Assembly: GCA_029339195.1 (NCBI GenBank)
Contig: JAPTJF010000228.1
Location: 1 to 64,000, forward strand
DNA: 64,000 nucleotides
Direction: 5' to 3'
From: Micractinium sp. NFX-FRZ
Lineage: Eukaryota; Chlorophyta; Trebouxiophyceae; Chlorellales; Chlorellaceae
Numbering within the stretch: the stretch's first letter is position 1; every line of letters starts with the position of its first letter. Below the pieces are notes generated by a model. The model had not been told where the DNA came from. It searched no databases and worked only from the letters and a program-made list of their open reading frames with translations. Below, in pieces: positions 44,296-54,337 of this stretch. The position numbers and the translations under genes were made by a program.

Positions 44296-45411
44296 TCAGG
44301 TGGCCCCACGCAAGCAGATATTTTTTGACAGCAGCTGACGGGGCGGCGCCAGCGGGGCAGCCAGGAGGCCGCCGCCACCACTGCAGGTTGCCAGGAAGGG
44401 CATTCGCTCTGCCAACAAGTTTGATGTACTTCAAATGACTGTAATTGGGTAAAGCCTAATGAACTTAGACATCAGTGAGGCACAAAGACTACGGTGGTTT
44501 TGAGCTGAACCTGGGCGGCGGTATCCAGCGCAATGGCGGACTGTGGTGCCATTATCTGCATCTAGGCTCCCACCCTTCACCTCTCCCTATCTTTTCGTTC
44601 ATCCACGCAAGACTTAAAGTGGAGGACACTTTTTTTTTAGGCACCCCCACCTGGCAGCACCGCCCTACATGCTGCTGGGCAGGCTGCTGCTGGGGAGGCC
44701 CCCCTCTGCACCCCACGGCACCACGCAGCGCTGCCGCCCCAACACACGTGCCCCACGCTGGTCCTGCAAGTGAATGTAGCACTGAGCACTCCCAAGTGGC
44801 ACCAAGATCTGTACCGAATTCGACAGAGAACAACGTTTTTGGCCACCTGCCTTCCTAGCCCACAATCACCACCCATGCAGGCACGACATCGGCAGCACAG
44901 GGCCAGCCCTAATAAACACTGCATCAGCTGTGCCATGCCCGTGATCACAACGCTGCATCAAACCGACCATACGAAGTAGCTCCCCCAGCCATTGCGCTGC
45001 TCAGTATTGCATTCCAGAGTGCCATGCCCGCCTCCTCAGCGTCTATACATATTAACCACCTTGCCAGTACGTCAGCAGGCAGGCCCAGTGCACGATCGAA
45101 AGCATGCGAGTAGCAATGAAGCAAGGCGCAATGGTGTGCAGGCTAGAAGCGTGAGGGGCAACTGCACAGCTTCTCGTGCATGCAGAAGTTGAGCGGGCAT
45201 TCGTGTAGGAGGCTTTATGAAGCGCTGTGCAGAGCAAGCTCTGTGGCACTCTGTGCCGGAGGAATGTGCCGACGTTGGGCGGACAGTCTGTGCAGAAGGG
45301 ATGTGGTAGTGCAGAGCGCCAGGGGACAGGCCGGGGTGCCAGGGCATCAGGCAACCCTGCCTGCCCCAGGTGGCGCGGGTGCCGGCGCCGGCATGAGCTG
45401 CTGCCCTCAGC
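44296..45411. other. Intergenic, 1.1 kb
   Basis: GT4 5' flank and 3' flank of the helical protein gene. Less GC-rich than surrounding coding DNA around 44440-44480 and 44580-44640. No ORF with recognisable domains, no RNA gene recognised. Confidence 0.55.
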
Positions 45412-46516
45412 TCACTCCTCCGTGTCCATCGGGCACAGCGAGGCAGAGGCAGGCGGGGTGGGGCGGCCACACTCCTCCATGGGGGTGCAGCCCCCATCAC
45501 CTTCCATGCCCTCTGCACCAGCATGAGGTGGCAGCCCTGTCACCACTGTGCCTCCCATGCCGGGCAGCTGTGCCCCGCCTGCTGGCGTCACCTGCTCTGC
45601 TGGGGCATCGTATTGAGTGCTGTGGTAGGCATCTGCCGCACCCAGCAGTGCTTGCATGCCATCGTGCACTTCCACCCAGGGCACCCCGGCAGCTCTGTAA
45701 GCCTCCGGAGTGTCCGGAACAAACAGAGCGCGCGGAGCGAGGGCAGCTGGGGACGCACCAGGCGCTGCTGTGTCGCCGGCTCCAGGTGGGGGCGCGGCGT
45801 GTGCGGCGTGCAGGTCAGGGCTGGCAGCGGCCAGCTGCTGCTGCGCTAGCTGCTGTGGTGCAGGCTGCTGCTGCACCCACTGCGGCGGAGGCTGTGGCAG
45901 CGACTGCGGAAGAGGGGGCGCCTCGACTGTAAAGGAAGGTGCGGGGCCACGCGCTGTATGCACCACCTCCCCGCAGTGCCGCTTGATTGCCGGCTGCTGC
46001 TCGCCGTCCAGGGCTGCCCCACTGAGTGGCTGGTAGGTCATACGGCCTGGGGCTGGGTTGCTCAGCTGCCGCAGGCTGCGGGACTCTAGTGCACTCATCT
46101 GCTGGAGGGCAGCTGCCCTCTCGGCAGGTGCAGCGCCGACAACCGCACGCAAGCGCGCCTGCTCACCCTCCGCAGCGGCAGGGGTGCCCGGAGAGGCAAT
46201 GCCAGCTGGCGGCGGGCCCGCTGCCTGTGCTGACACCTGTGCATCCCGCGGGGGGGCTGCGCTGGCCTGGCAGCCGTCCGCAGCGTGCACAGCAGGCGCT
46301 GCCCTGCGGCCTCCGCCGCCACCGCCGTTACCGCCGCTGCTGCCAGTGTCTGAGCGCAGCACGGCATCCCCGCTGGCTCTGGGTGGGAGTGGGAGGCCAA
46401 TCCTGCCGGCTGCTCCGCCTTGTACCCCTGGTACCAGAGGAACAGGCTCATGCCCACCGTTCTCCTCTAGCTTGCCCAGCTGGGTGTCGTAGTGCAGCTC
46501 CCTTCGCGCGCTCTCA

Positions 46517-46550
<34 letters not shown>

Positions 46551-49500
46551 GGTGAGGGCTCAGCCCTGCTGGCATTGAAGGTTCTGGCTGTGCCGTGCCG
46601 GCTGGTTTAGCAGTGAGGCTGCCTAGGTCAGCGCCAGCTGCTGCGAAGGCTGAAGCCGCGTTGGCGTCCGGCGCTGCCGCTGCCGGCGCTGCTGCCTGCT
46701 GCTTCTTGCGGGCCAGCTGTTGCTTCAGCAGTGCCAGCCTGCGCTGACTGTCCGTCATCGCATCGCCTTGCACTGTGCCACCTGTGCCGGCTGCACGGCT
46801 GCCTGCCCCCGCCGCCCCCTCCCCAGGGGCCAACAAGGCGCTGGCGGCTGCTGACCCTTCTGATGCAGCTGGCGGTGCTGCTGGCGGCATGGCTGCCCCC
46901 GGCCTTTCCCCTGCTGCACCAGCTCCCTCGGCTGACGCTGCTGCACCGGCAGGCGGCGGCGGGGGCGTGAAACCGTCCAGCGCGTCAAGGTCTGCTCCTG
47001 CACTGCCCCTTCCCTTGCCTAGCCTGTCCAGCGCAGACCTCCGCTCGCCACCCTTGGCTGCCCCAGTGCCGTTGTTGGCTGCCCCGCCTGGCGTCTCCTG
47101 GGCTGCCTGCTGCCAGCGCTGGCGGTGACTGTCCTCAGACAAGAGCAGCTGCAGAAGCTGGGGCAGGCCCAGCAGGGCTGTGCTGGCGGCTGGGACGGAA
47201 GCGGACAGCAGCTCGGCGCGGCTCCGAGCTAGCGCTTGGCCCAGCTCCTGTGGGAGGGCAAGAGAGTGGGAGGAGTGGGGCAGGGTCACAGACAGACTTG
47301 GGAGCAGGAGGTTTTGTTGTTGGTTGTTTGCTCCACAGCCAGACAAGGTGTTCAAGGGCCCTGCCTCGCACTCGAGCTGCGCACGTGGGTTGGCACCGTG
47401 GCGCCATCGCCGGCCTTACCAGGCAGAAGGGGGAGGCACGCCTGACGCATTCGGCTTGGGAGCCTGCTGCCAGCTCAGACACGTGCTCGGCCAGCTCGGC
47501 TGCCGAGCACACCTCGGCTGCATGCTCCAGCAGCAGGCCCCGCAGCTCGGGCAGGGAGACGGACAGGCACCACAGCAGGATGTCGCACGCTTTGCGTGCT
47601 GTGGTAGTGCTGGCGCCAGGCTGGCGCACCGTCAGCTGCCACAGCAGCTGCATGGCGGTGGCGCGGCCGGGGGCGCTGCCGTCAGTATCGGCACCGAGGG
47701 GTGTGCACAGCAGGGCGGTAACAAAGCTGTGCGGCGCGCTCTTGGCCCCTGACCCGCCCTCCAGCTGCAACCCGCTGGAGGCCGCCACTTGCAGGCAGCG
47801 CAGGGCTGCCTTGGAGGTGCTCAGCAGCTGCAGCAGCCGCACTTGTGCCTGGCCCCTGCCGCCGGCGAGCACGGCTGCCAGGCTGGCATGCAGCTGGCGG
47901 CCCAGCGTGGCTCTGGAGGGGACAGGGAGCGGGCAGGGGCGGGCGACAAGAGGCATCAAGTTGGCAGGCAAGACCTAGCAGGTGCCCCTATGAGCGCCAC
48001 TTCTCTGCCACTGTGGTGAGGCTCTCAGCCTCACTGTGCAGCAGCACAAGCCCGCCAGCTGACCCGTTCACCATGAGGGCCACGCCCTTGCGTCCCACTG
48101 CTTTCAAAGCACCCGGAAGCACAGTCCAGCATTGATGGAAATCAATCAATCAATCAATTACATGTCATTTGATGGAAAGCTCACCCGTTCAGCACCACGC
48201 AACTCAGCGTCGGCAGCGGCATCTGCAGCGTCTTGGGCGGCAGCCGCCCAGCCAGCAGGTCGAGCTGGAGCAGGGCCACCAGCAGGGCGCTGCACTGGGC
48301 ATGGCGGTGCTGCAGCAGCTGCGGCATGAGGCGGGAGGACAGGAGGCGGGCCGTGTCCAGTGCTGCCGTGATCTCACTGGTAGGCAGGTGGGCCCTGCAG
48401 GGGAGAGCGGGTTGCATGGGGGTAGGGTGCGCGGAAAAACGTGGTCTGCCCCCACAGACACTGCTGCAGAAAGTACTGGGAGCACAGCACTTGCGGCCTG
48501 AAGGACCCGCCACCACAGCAGGAGTGCAACTGCAGACGTTGGGTGGGGTAGGCGTGCCAATGGGCACTGCAGCCAACCCGTGCTGTGTCCCCGCCCCCCC
48601 GCTGCCCGCCTGAGGAGGCTGAGAGCACAGCAGCACAAGCCAGGAGGGCCGCCAGTTTCACCTGCTCAAGCCCTCACCTGACATAGCTCTCAGCCCGCGC
48701 CTGCACCTCCTCCGGCGCCAGCTGCTTCCTCCCCGGGTTGCCCTGCTGCGTGCGCTCCAGGCCCTGCCTCATCTCCATCTCCAACCCCGCCACCACAGCA
48801 ACAACGGACGTGAAGCAGGCCGCCAGCAGCTGGGCTCGCCGCTCCCCCATGCCATGCGCCTTCCCGTCCAGGACGGCCCCTGCTGGCCCCGCCAGCCGGC
48901 CAGCCAGGGCAGTCAGCAGGCGGAGGTAGCTGTGGGCCGCGTCTCCTTCAGGTGCCGCTTCCTCGTGGCTTCCACAGCCTGCCAGCAAGTCCAGCAGGGC
49001 TGCCACCCGGTTGTCGGCGGTGTGCGGAACGAGCAGCAGGAGGTAGGCGTCTGAGTAGCGGGCCACGTGCTGCACCACCTTGCTCTGTGGGGAGGTCCCC
49101 GTGGGGGCAGGCGAGGGGGTGGCGAGAGATGGGGAGGAGTAAGAGGAGGCAGGCGGGCAGGCTAAGGGGCAGGAGTGCAGGGCAGGTGGGCTGCCGGGTG
49201 GACAGCGGAGCCAGCCGGTGCAGCAGCAAGTGGCAGAATGCAACCACATTACTGGCTTGCTCGCTTGCTTGCCTGGGCGCTGGATCCAGAGGCAGCGGTC
49301 TGCAGCGCCAGGCAGGCAACGAGGTTTGCCCACCTGCAGTCCCTGGCACATTGAGGGATGCTGCCTGCATGGCATCGAGAATGCAGGATGCAATGTGTGA
49401 GCGGTGAGCAATGTAAGAGCATCATATTGTGATGCATGTCGTGGCGATGTGAGAAGGCTAGCAGGTGACAGGGCCAGAACCACCCCACGCACCAACTCGC

Positions 49501-49740
49501 CTCTGTTCCAGCCGTCCGCCCGCCGCAGTGCGGCAAACAGGGTGTGGCGCACGCCCTCGTTCTCTGCCAAGTAGTCTCGGTGCTCCTCGGCCTGCGGAAA
49601 ACATTGGAAGAGAGAGTCCTGATGTGCGGCAACAGGTAGCAGACGCCTGGAGAGAGCCGAGAGTGAGTAGAGCAAAGCAAAAGCAAGAGCACCTGGGAGC
49701 AGCTGAGGAGCCGGTGCAGCAGGGCGCCGAGGGGGATCAT
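45412..49740 (-). CDS. Large helical protein with disordered C-terminus, unknown function
   Basis: Six exons (49693-49740, 49493-49591, 48678-49084, 48185-48394, 47420-47912, 45412-47247) give 1030 aa. I do not recognise the family. Residues 1-450 are alpha-helical in character, with repeated Leu-rich segments (YSDAYLLLLVPHTADNRVAALLDLLAG, AMQLLWQLTV, ALLVALLQLDLLAG), which may form an ARM/HEAT-like array. From about 470 on the protein is Ala/Pro/Gly/Ser-rich, with a basic Gln stretch (RLALLKQQLARKKQQ), a Ser run from a CTG repeat, and a Pro/Gln block. It ends CPMDTEE. The start at 49740 is the only Met in the first exon's open frame; a TAG lies upstream, but a further 5' exon cannot be excluded. 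It diverges from the vWA gene 293 bp away. Confidence 0.72.
48137..48160. repeat. (AATC)n short array
   Basis: Four to five AATC units in an intron of the helical-protein gene. The complement, (ATTG)n, occurs in a vWA-gene intron near 51866-51884. Confidence 0.75.
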
Positions 49741-50033
49741 GCCGTCCTGGCCAAATGCTGCTGCGGGTGCGCATTGAGGACCGGGCAGCCTGCACGCCCA
49801 GTGTGGGGCATGCCAATGCCGACCCTAACACTTCGACAGCCTACTCATCTCTGAGGAAAGTCGGGCATGCACAGTCAGCCAGCACGGTCAACACGTGGTC
49901 CTGGCTGCATGGGAAGCCGCCTCCAGTGCCGCATCCTCTCTTATTCGACCTACTGGCCCTCTGCAAGCGCCATCCAAGGCTGTCTGAAGGCCCTCTGTGC
50001 ACGCCTGTGGCCCCGACTAGCCTCCCCTGCTTC
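49741..50033. promoter_or_regulatory. Divergent upstream region, helical protein / vWA gene
   Basis: 293 bp between divergent modelled start codons. No clear core-promoter motif seen. Confidence 0.4.
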
Positions 50034-53000
50034 ATGATGGCAAGCGACTGGGAACTCATAAAGGTGAGAGCCCCGGATTGCGCAGGGATCGATCCAGCGC
50101 TGCAGTTAGATCAATGCACGTCGGAGGCAGAGATTGTCCGAGGCAGGGCAGCAGGTGGGAGCGCGCGAGAGGGCCTGCCTGGCGGCAGCGTGCCCGCTCG
50201 CCTCCCCGGGGGCCGCCACCCGCCGCTTGAACACCAAGCACGCATGTAATCATTTTATGGTAACCCCTCTGCTTCCCTCTTCAACCTTGACACCGCATAG
50301 GAACTGGAGGGAATGAACGAGGAGGAGCTCCAGGCGGCCATCGAGAGGGAGGAGGCGCTGCAGGCGGCTGGCACCAGGGGTATGCGTGCCCGCTGCCCAG
50401 CGGAGGCTGCTGCCAGCAAGAAACCCTAGTGTCTCGCTGTCCTCCCGCCCTTGAGCAAAGCTCAACCACTCAACGCGGCGCCAACTCGCTCACCTCTGCC
50501 CCCCTCTTCCCCATCTGCCCCCAACCTCCTTGCAGGCGCCACCACCACCCAGCCCGCTCCGACGGCGGCAGCCGCCGCTGCTGCCAGTGCAGGCGGCAGC
50601 CAGCAGCTGAGCCTGAGGGCTGTGCCCGCCACGCCTCCCTCTGAGACGCTGGCTCAGGAGCTGTCCCAGAAGCTGGCCCAGCTGGAGCGGGAGAACGAGG
50701 CGATGAAGGCGGGTGAGGCAGACAGAGTGGCAGAGAACAAGTGGTGGGAGGGTGGGCGGGGAGGTGGGCTGAGGGCATCGAGATTGGTGGGCAGTGCATG
50801 CCGCACACACGTCACAGGAAGACTCCAACACACTCTACGGTGGGCCCCTGATGCATGCACTGCTCCCCTCCGCCGTCTGGGTGTCTCAGGAGTTGCCTCC
50901 ATCCCCCTTCCCTCCCAGCAGCCCTGGCCTCTGGCCAGAACCTGACCAAGCTTGACTCTCGCGCCCGCCCCAGCGTTGCCCCCTCCTCCGCCACCCCCAG
51001 CATCAGCCTGTCGGAGGCACTGCAGGCCTCCAAGAGCCGGCGCCAGGCCCTGGTGAGGTGTTGCAGCTGGAGGGCGTGAGAGGGCGCCCGGGAGGCAATG
51101 CAGGGCGGTGTGGCGGATCCTGCGACGATGGGATGTTTATACCCGCACTGGCCGGCCGGCCGCTCTGCCTTGTTGCCACCTCCCATGGGTCCTGTCTGTC
51201 TCATTCGCATTGCAAGCACACCAGCTCGCTCCCTGGCTCCCCCCTCCAAACACACACCCTCAACCCAACCCACCCTCCCAACACACCTACCCACCACACA
51301 CGCACTCAGGCCTCTGGCGCCCAGGGCGCCGCCGAGCTGGAGCGCGCGCTTGCGGCCGGCAAGGCGCGCCTGGCGGTGCGCCAGCGAGGCGTGGACGTGG
51401 CAATCCTCATGGACTGCACCGGCTCCATGGTGCGCCTGCATTGCAGGCCTGTTTGAGTGGACACCCTGGGTGCATCCCCGTCGCTCACGCACCTTGCAAC
51501 TCAGCAGTCGTGGCCATCTCCTGTCCGCGTGCCTCCCTGCCCAAGCCTGCCTGCCTGCCCGAGCATCCCTCCTTGCCTGCACCCCGCCCCACACCCCCTT
51601 CCCTGCCCTGCGTCGCTGCAACAGGGCTGGTGCATTGAGGCCGTCAAGTCCAAGGCTCTGGACATCATGCAGGCGGCTCCCTCCATGCACCCCGACGCCA
51701 TCACACGCCTGGTGATGCCCGGGGCTGGGGCTGGGGCTGGGGCTGGGGCTGGTCGGCGCCTGGGTCGATGCTGGGAGGCCTGCAGCAAACTCCTGCCCTG
51801 CAATCCTGCCCACAGCTGACACCGACTGCAAGCTGAGCGTCCACGAGGGGAGGCCCAAACATCAAATTGATTGATTGATTGATCAAAGCCATGCCCACCA
51901 ACCCACCAACTCATCAACCCGCCCCTCTTCGGCCGCTTGCTTGCGCAGGCGTTTGTGGGCTACCGAGACTTTGGTCGGGAGGCGGGGGGCGGCCAGTTTG
52001 TGGTGCACGATTTTGTGGACAAGTCGACTTTCAGGTGAGACGATGTAAGGGTATGAGAGTTTGCTGCTGAGGGGAGCAGGTTTACCACATAGGAGGGTAG
52101 AAGGATTTCGGTGGACTGACGCTGCTGTGAAGGGGGCGCTTGAATTCTTACAAGGACAAGTCTGCCTGCCTGACTGCTGCCTGTGACTTCTGCTAGTTGA
52201 CAATCCACCCTGCCTGCCCCGCCTGCCCCGCATGCATGCAATGGTGCTGGCGGCCGCTGTCCCGCTGTCCCAGCAGACCACCCCTGCCCTCCCTGCAGCT
52301 CGCTGCACAGCGTGGTGCAGGGGGTCCGGGCGTCAGGCGGTGGTGATGCCGAAGATGTGACAGGTGCACTCAAGGTATGTTGGTGCCTGCTGGGCGTGAC
52401 CTCAGTCTGGCAGGGCTGCCGCACCGCTGTCTGTCTGGATGGGTCCAGATTGCCCTGCTGTAAAATTTTAAGGAGTGTCGGCCCGCATGGGTTGCCCGTG
52501 TTATCCTTGCCAACCGGCAGTCAACGCATCTCCCGCCCCCACTGTGCCTCCCCGTCTCCCCTCCCGCCCCTGCCTGGGTTGCAGAAGGCGCTGGAGCTCA
52601 GCTGGGCCTGCTCCACCCGCCTCATCATCCACTTTGGCGATGCCCCCTGCCACGGCAACCGCTACCACGACGGCCGTCCCGTCAACGGCCCCGACGCCTA
52701 CCCCTCTGGCAACCACGATGGTGCGCTGCTCTGCAGCACTGGGCCGGCCGTCCGGGCCCCTCCTCTATGGCCCATGGCCCTCTAAGGCGTTGAAAAGAGA
52801 TTAAGCCTGCCGGGCCGGGCGACTGCACGGCTGGCCTAGTTGTCTTGATATGCATGCGCACCTGTGGCAGCCCCCTCATCCAGGGTGCCATAGCGGATCC
52901 AATGTGCCGCCCCTGGCTGCACCTCCCCTGCAGGCCTGGTGCCCGAGCAGCTGCTCAAGCGGCTGGTGGTGAACCGCATCGACTACCACTTTGCGCGCAT

Positions 53001-53863
53001 CACACACGGACGCAGGTGCCACACCGACATCATGACCCGCATCTTCAAGGAGGTGAGGGCAGGCGTGTGACTGCAGCGGTGGAAGTCCATCTCTCCTACT
53101 GCTAGCGCAGCCTGCGCAGTGCAGGCCCCGCCTTGGGCTGCAGGAGTCGTGCCTGCGACCTGTACTGCGTGGGTGTACCGCCTCACGGGACTGCCGCCGC
53201 CTGACCCCTTTCATCTCCCCCTTCCAGGTTTACGACGAGTCCCCCGGGGCTGCCACATTTGAGATTCACGTGAGTGAGCTGGCGAGCTAGCTAGGAGGCA
53301 CTCACAGCTGCAGCCTGCACAGCACCCCCACCCCCGACCTTACTCAATGCCTTCCAACTTGCCTTCCATCTGAGCAGGAGTACACGGACCAGACGGGCGG
53401 CTTCATGCCTCTGGTGCTAAAGAGCATCTCCTCCTCCATGCGCCGCTCGTTCAGGAGTTCATCGGGTGAGGTGGCAGCCTGCACAAACAGCCTGTCTGTG
53501 CACTGCTCCTTCGGGAGCTCTTCGGGTGAAGTTGCTTGTTAGGAAGCAAGGCTGGCTGATTGCAACTGATTGCCTGTGTGCATCCCGCTACCTTGCCCGG
53601 TCAGGGAAGGCGTGTGGGCTGTTCCATGGGCGTATGACGCATGCGGTTGTTCGGGTGGGCACTGTCCGGCAGGAGCACGGCTGCACACTTGCCACTCTTG
53701 TCTCATCTGTGTCAGGAGCTCCCCTTCCCCGACTCGTAGTGAAAGAAAACCCTCATCCCTGCCGTCGCCTCCACCCGCAGGCCGCTCCTCTGCCAGCTCC
53801 AGCAAGTCATCCCTCGCCGCCCCCGCCGTGGCGCTGCCCAGCATCTACGCCCCGCTGGTGTGA
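50034..53863 (+). CDS. vWA-domain protein related to VWKA alpha-kinases (no kinase domain)
   Basis: Thirteen exons (50034-50063, 50301-50379, 50536-50712, 50919-51052, 51310-51429, 51625-51711, 51949-52034, 52299-52374, 52585-52720, 52934-53052, 53228-53269, 53378-53465, 53781-53863) give 418 aa. The N-terminal 140 residues are acidic and coiled (NEEELQAAIEREEALQ, LSQKLAQLERENEAMKA), then Ala/Pro-rich. The vWA domain starts at VDVAILMDCTGSM; D175, T177 and S179 form the metal site. It continues RLAFVGYRDFG, VVQGVRASGGGDAEDV, TRLIIHFGDAPCHGNRYH and YHFARITHG. These features are those of the vWA module of VWKA-type alpha-kinases. No kinase domain follows: the protein stops after a Ser-rich tail ending SIYAPLV. 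Exon 4 has a CAGCAG tandem acceptor. The alpha-kinase gene lies tail to tail 474 bp away. Confidence 0.9.
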
Positions 53864-53900
53864 GGCATGCCCAGCATCTACTCCCCGCTGGTGTGAGCCA
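53836..53900 (+). repeat. 33-bp tandem repeat over the vWA stop codon
   Basis: The final codons for PSIYAPLV and the TGA are repeated once 33 bp later, in the same frame (PSIYSPLV then TGA). Confidence 0.88.
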
Positions 53901-54156
53901 TCTGTAGGGATGGGGGGCTCCCTTGCCCAAGGCCGGCGCATGGTGTGCGGCCTGCTGGCGCCGCCAGCCGTCATGCAGCCTCGCTCTTTGAAGCTGCATG
54001 TACATGCCGGGCCCAATGCTCTAATTGCGGGCGGGCCAAAAAGAAAGATGCAACGGGCAGCTTGCGGCTGCTTTGCCCTGCCGCTGTGCCCCCTGCACTT
54101 GTCTGTACGTGGACTCAAGCTCTTTCGCCTAGTTGTTCGCATGTTTGACATCCTTT

Positions 54157-54161
54157 TGTAA
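54157..54161 (+). terminator. TGTAA poly(A) signal, vWA gene
   Basis: TGTAA 293 bp after the vWA stop. Confidence 0.6.
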
Positions 54162-54226
54162 CTACTGCAGCCTCATCGCTGCTGCTGGTTTCACGCACAA
54201 GAGCGCTGCTGCCTGTGCAAGCAGAT

Positions 54227-54231
54227 TTACA
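54227..54231 (-). terminator. TGTAA poly(A) signal, alpha-kinase gene
   Basis: On the minus strand TGTAA lies about 107 bp after the alpha-kinase stop. Confidence 0.6.
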
Positions 54232-54337
54232 CACAAACATTAGCATGCTTCTGAGGTGGATGTTAACATTTCCCCCCCAATCGCCCCCGCAACCCTGCTT
54301 TCACCACTTAATGTAAAGCCACTGCCCTGCGCCGCAC

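Larger units (their letters stand above)
53864..54337. other. Shared 3' region of vWA and alpha-kinase genes
   Basis: 474 bp between convergent stops. Contains TGTAA for each gene (54157-54161 plus, 54227-54231 minus); the signals have been placed so that each transcript would pass the other's signal little or not at all. No gene seen. Confidence 0.6.

Noticed and set aside
51822..51880. vWA exon coding TDCKLSVHEGRPKHQI
   Set aside because: Including it breaks the RLAFVGYRD continuity and no suitable donor follows; treated as intron.
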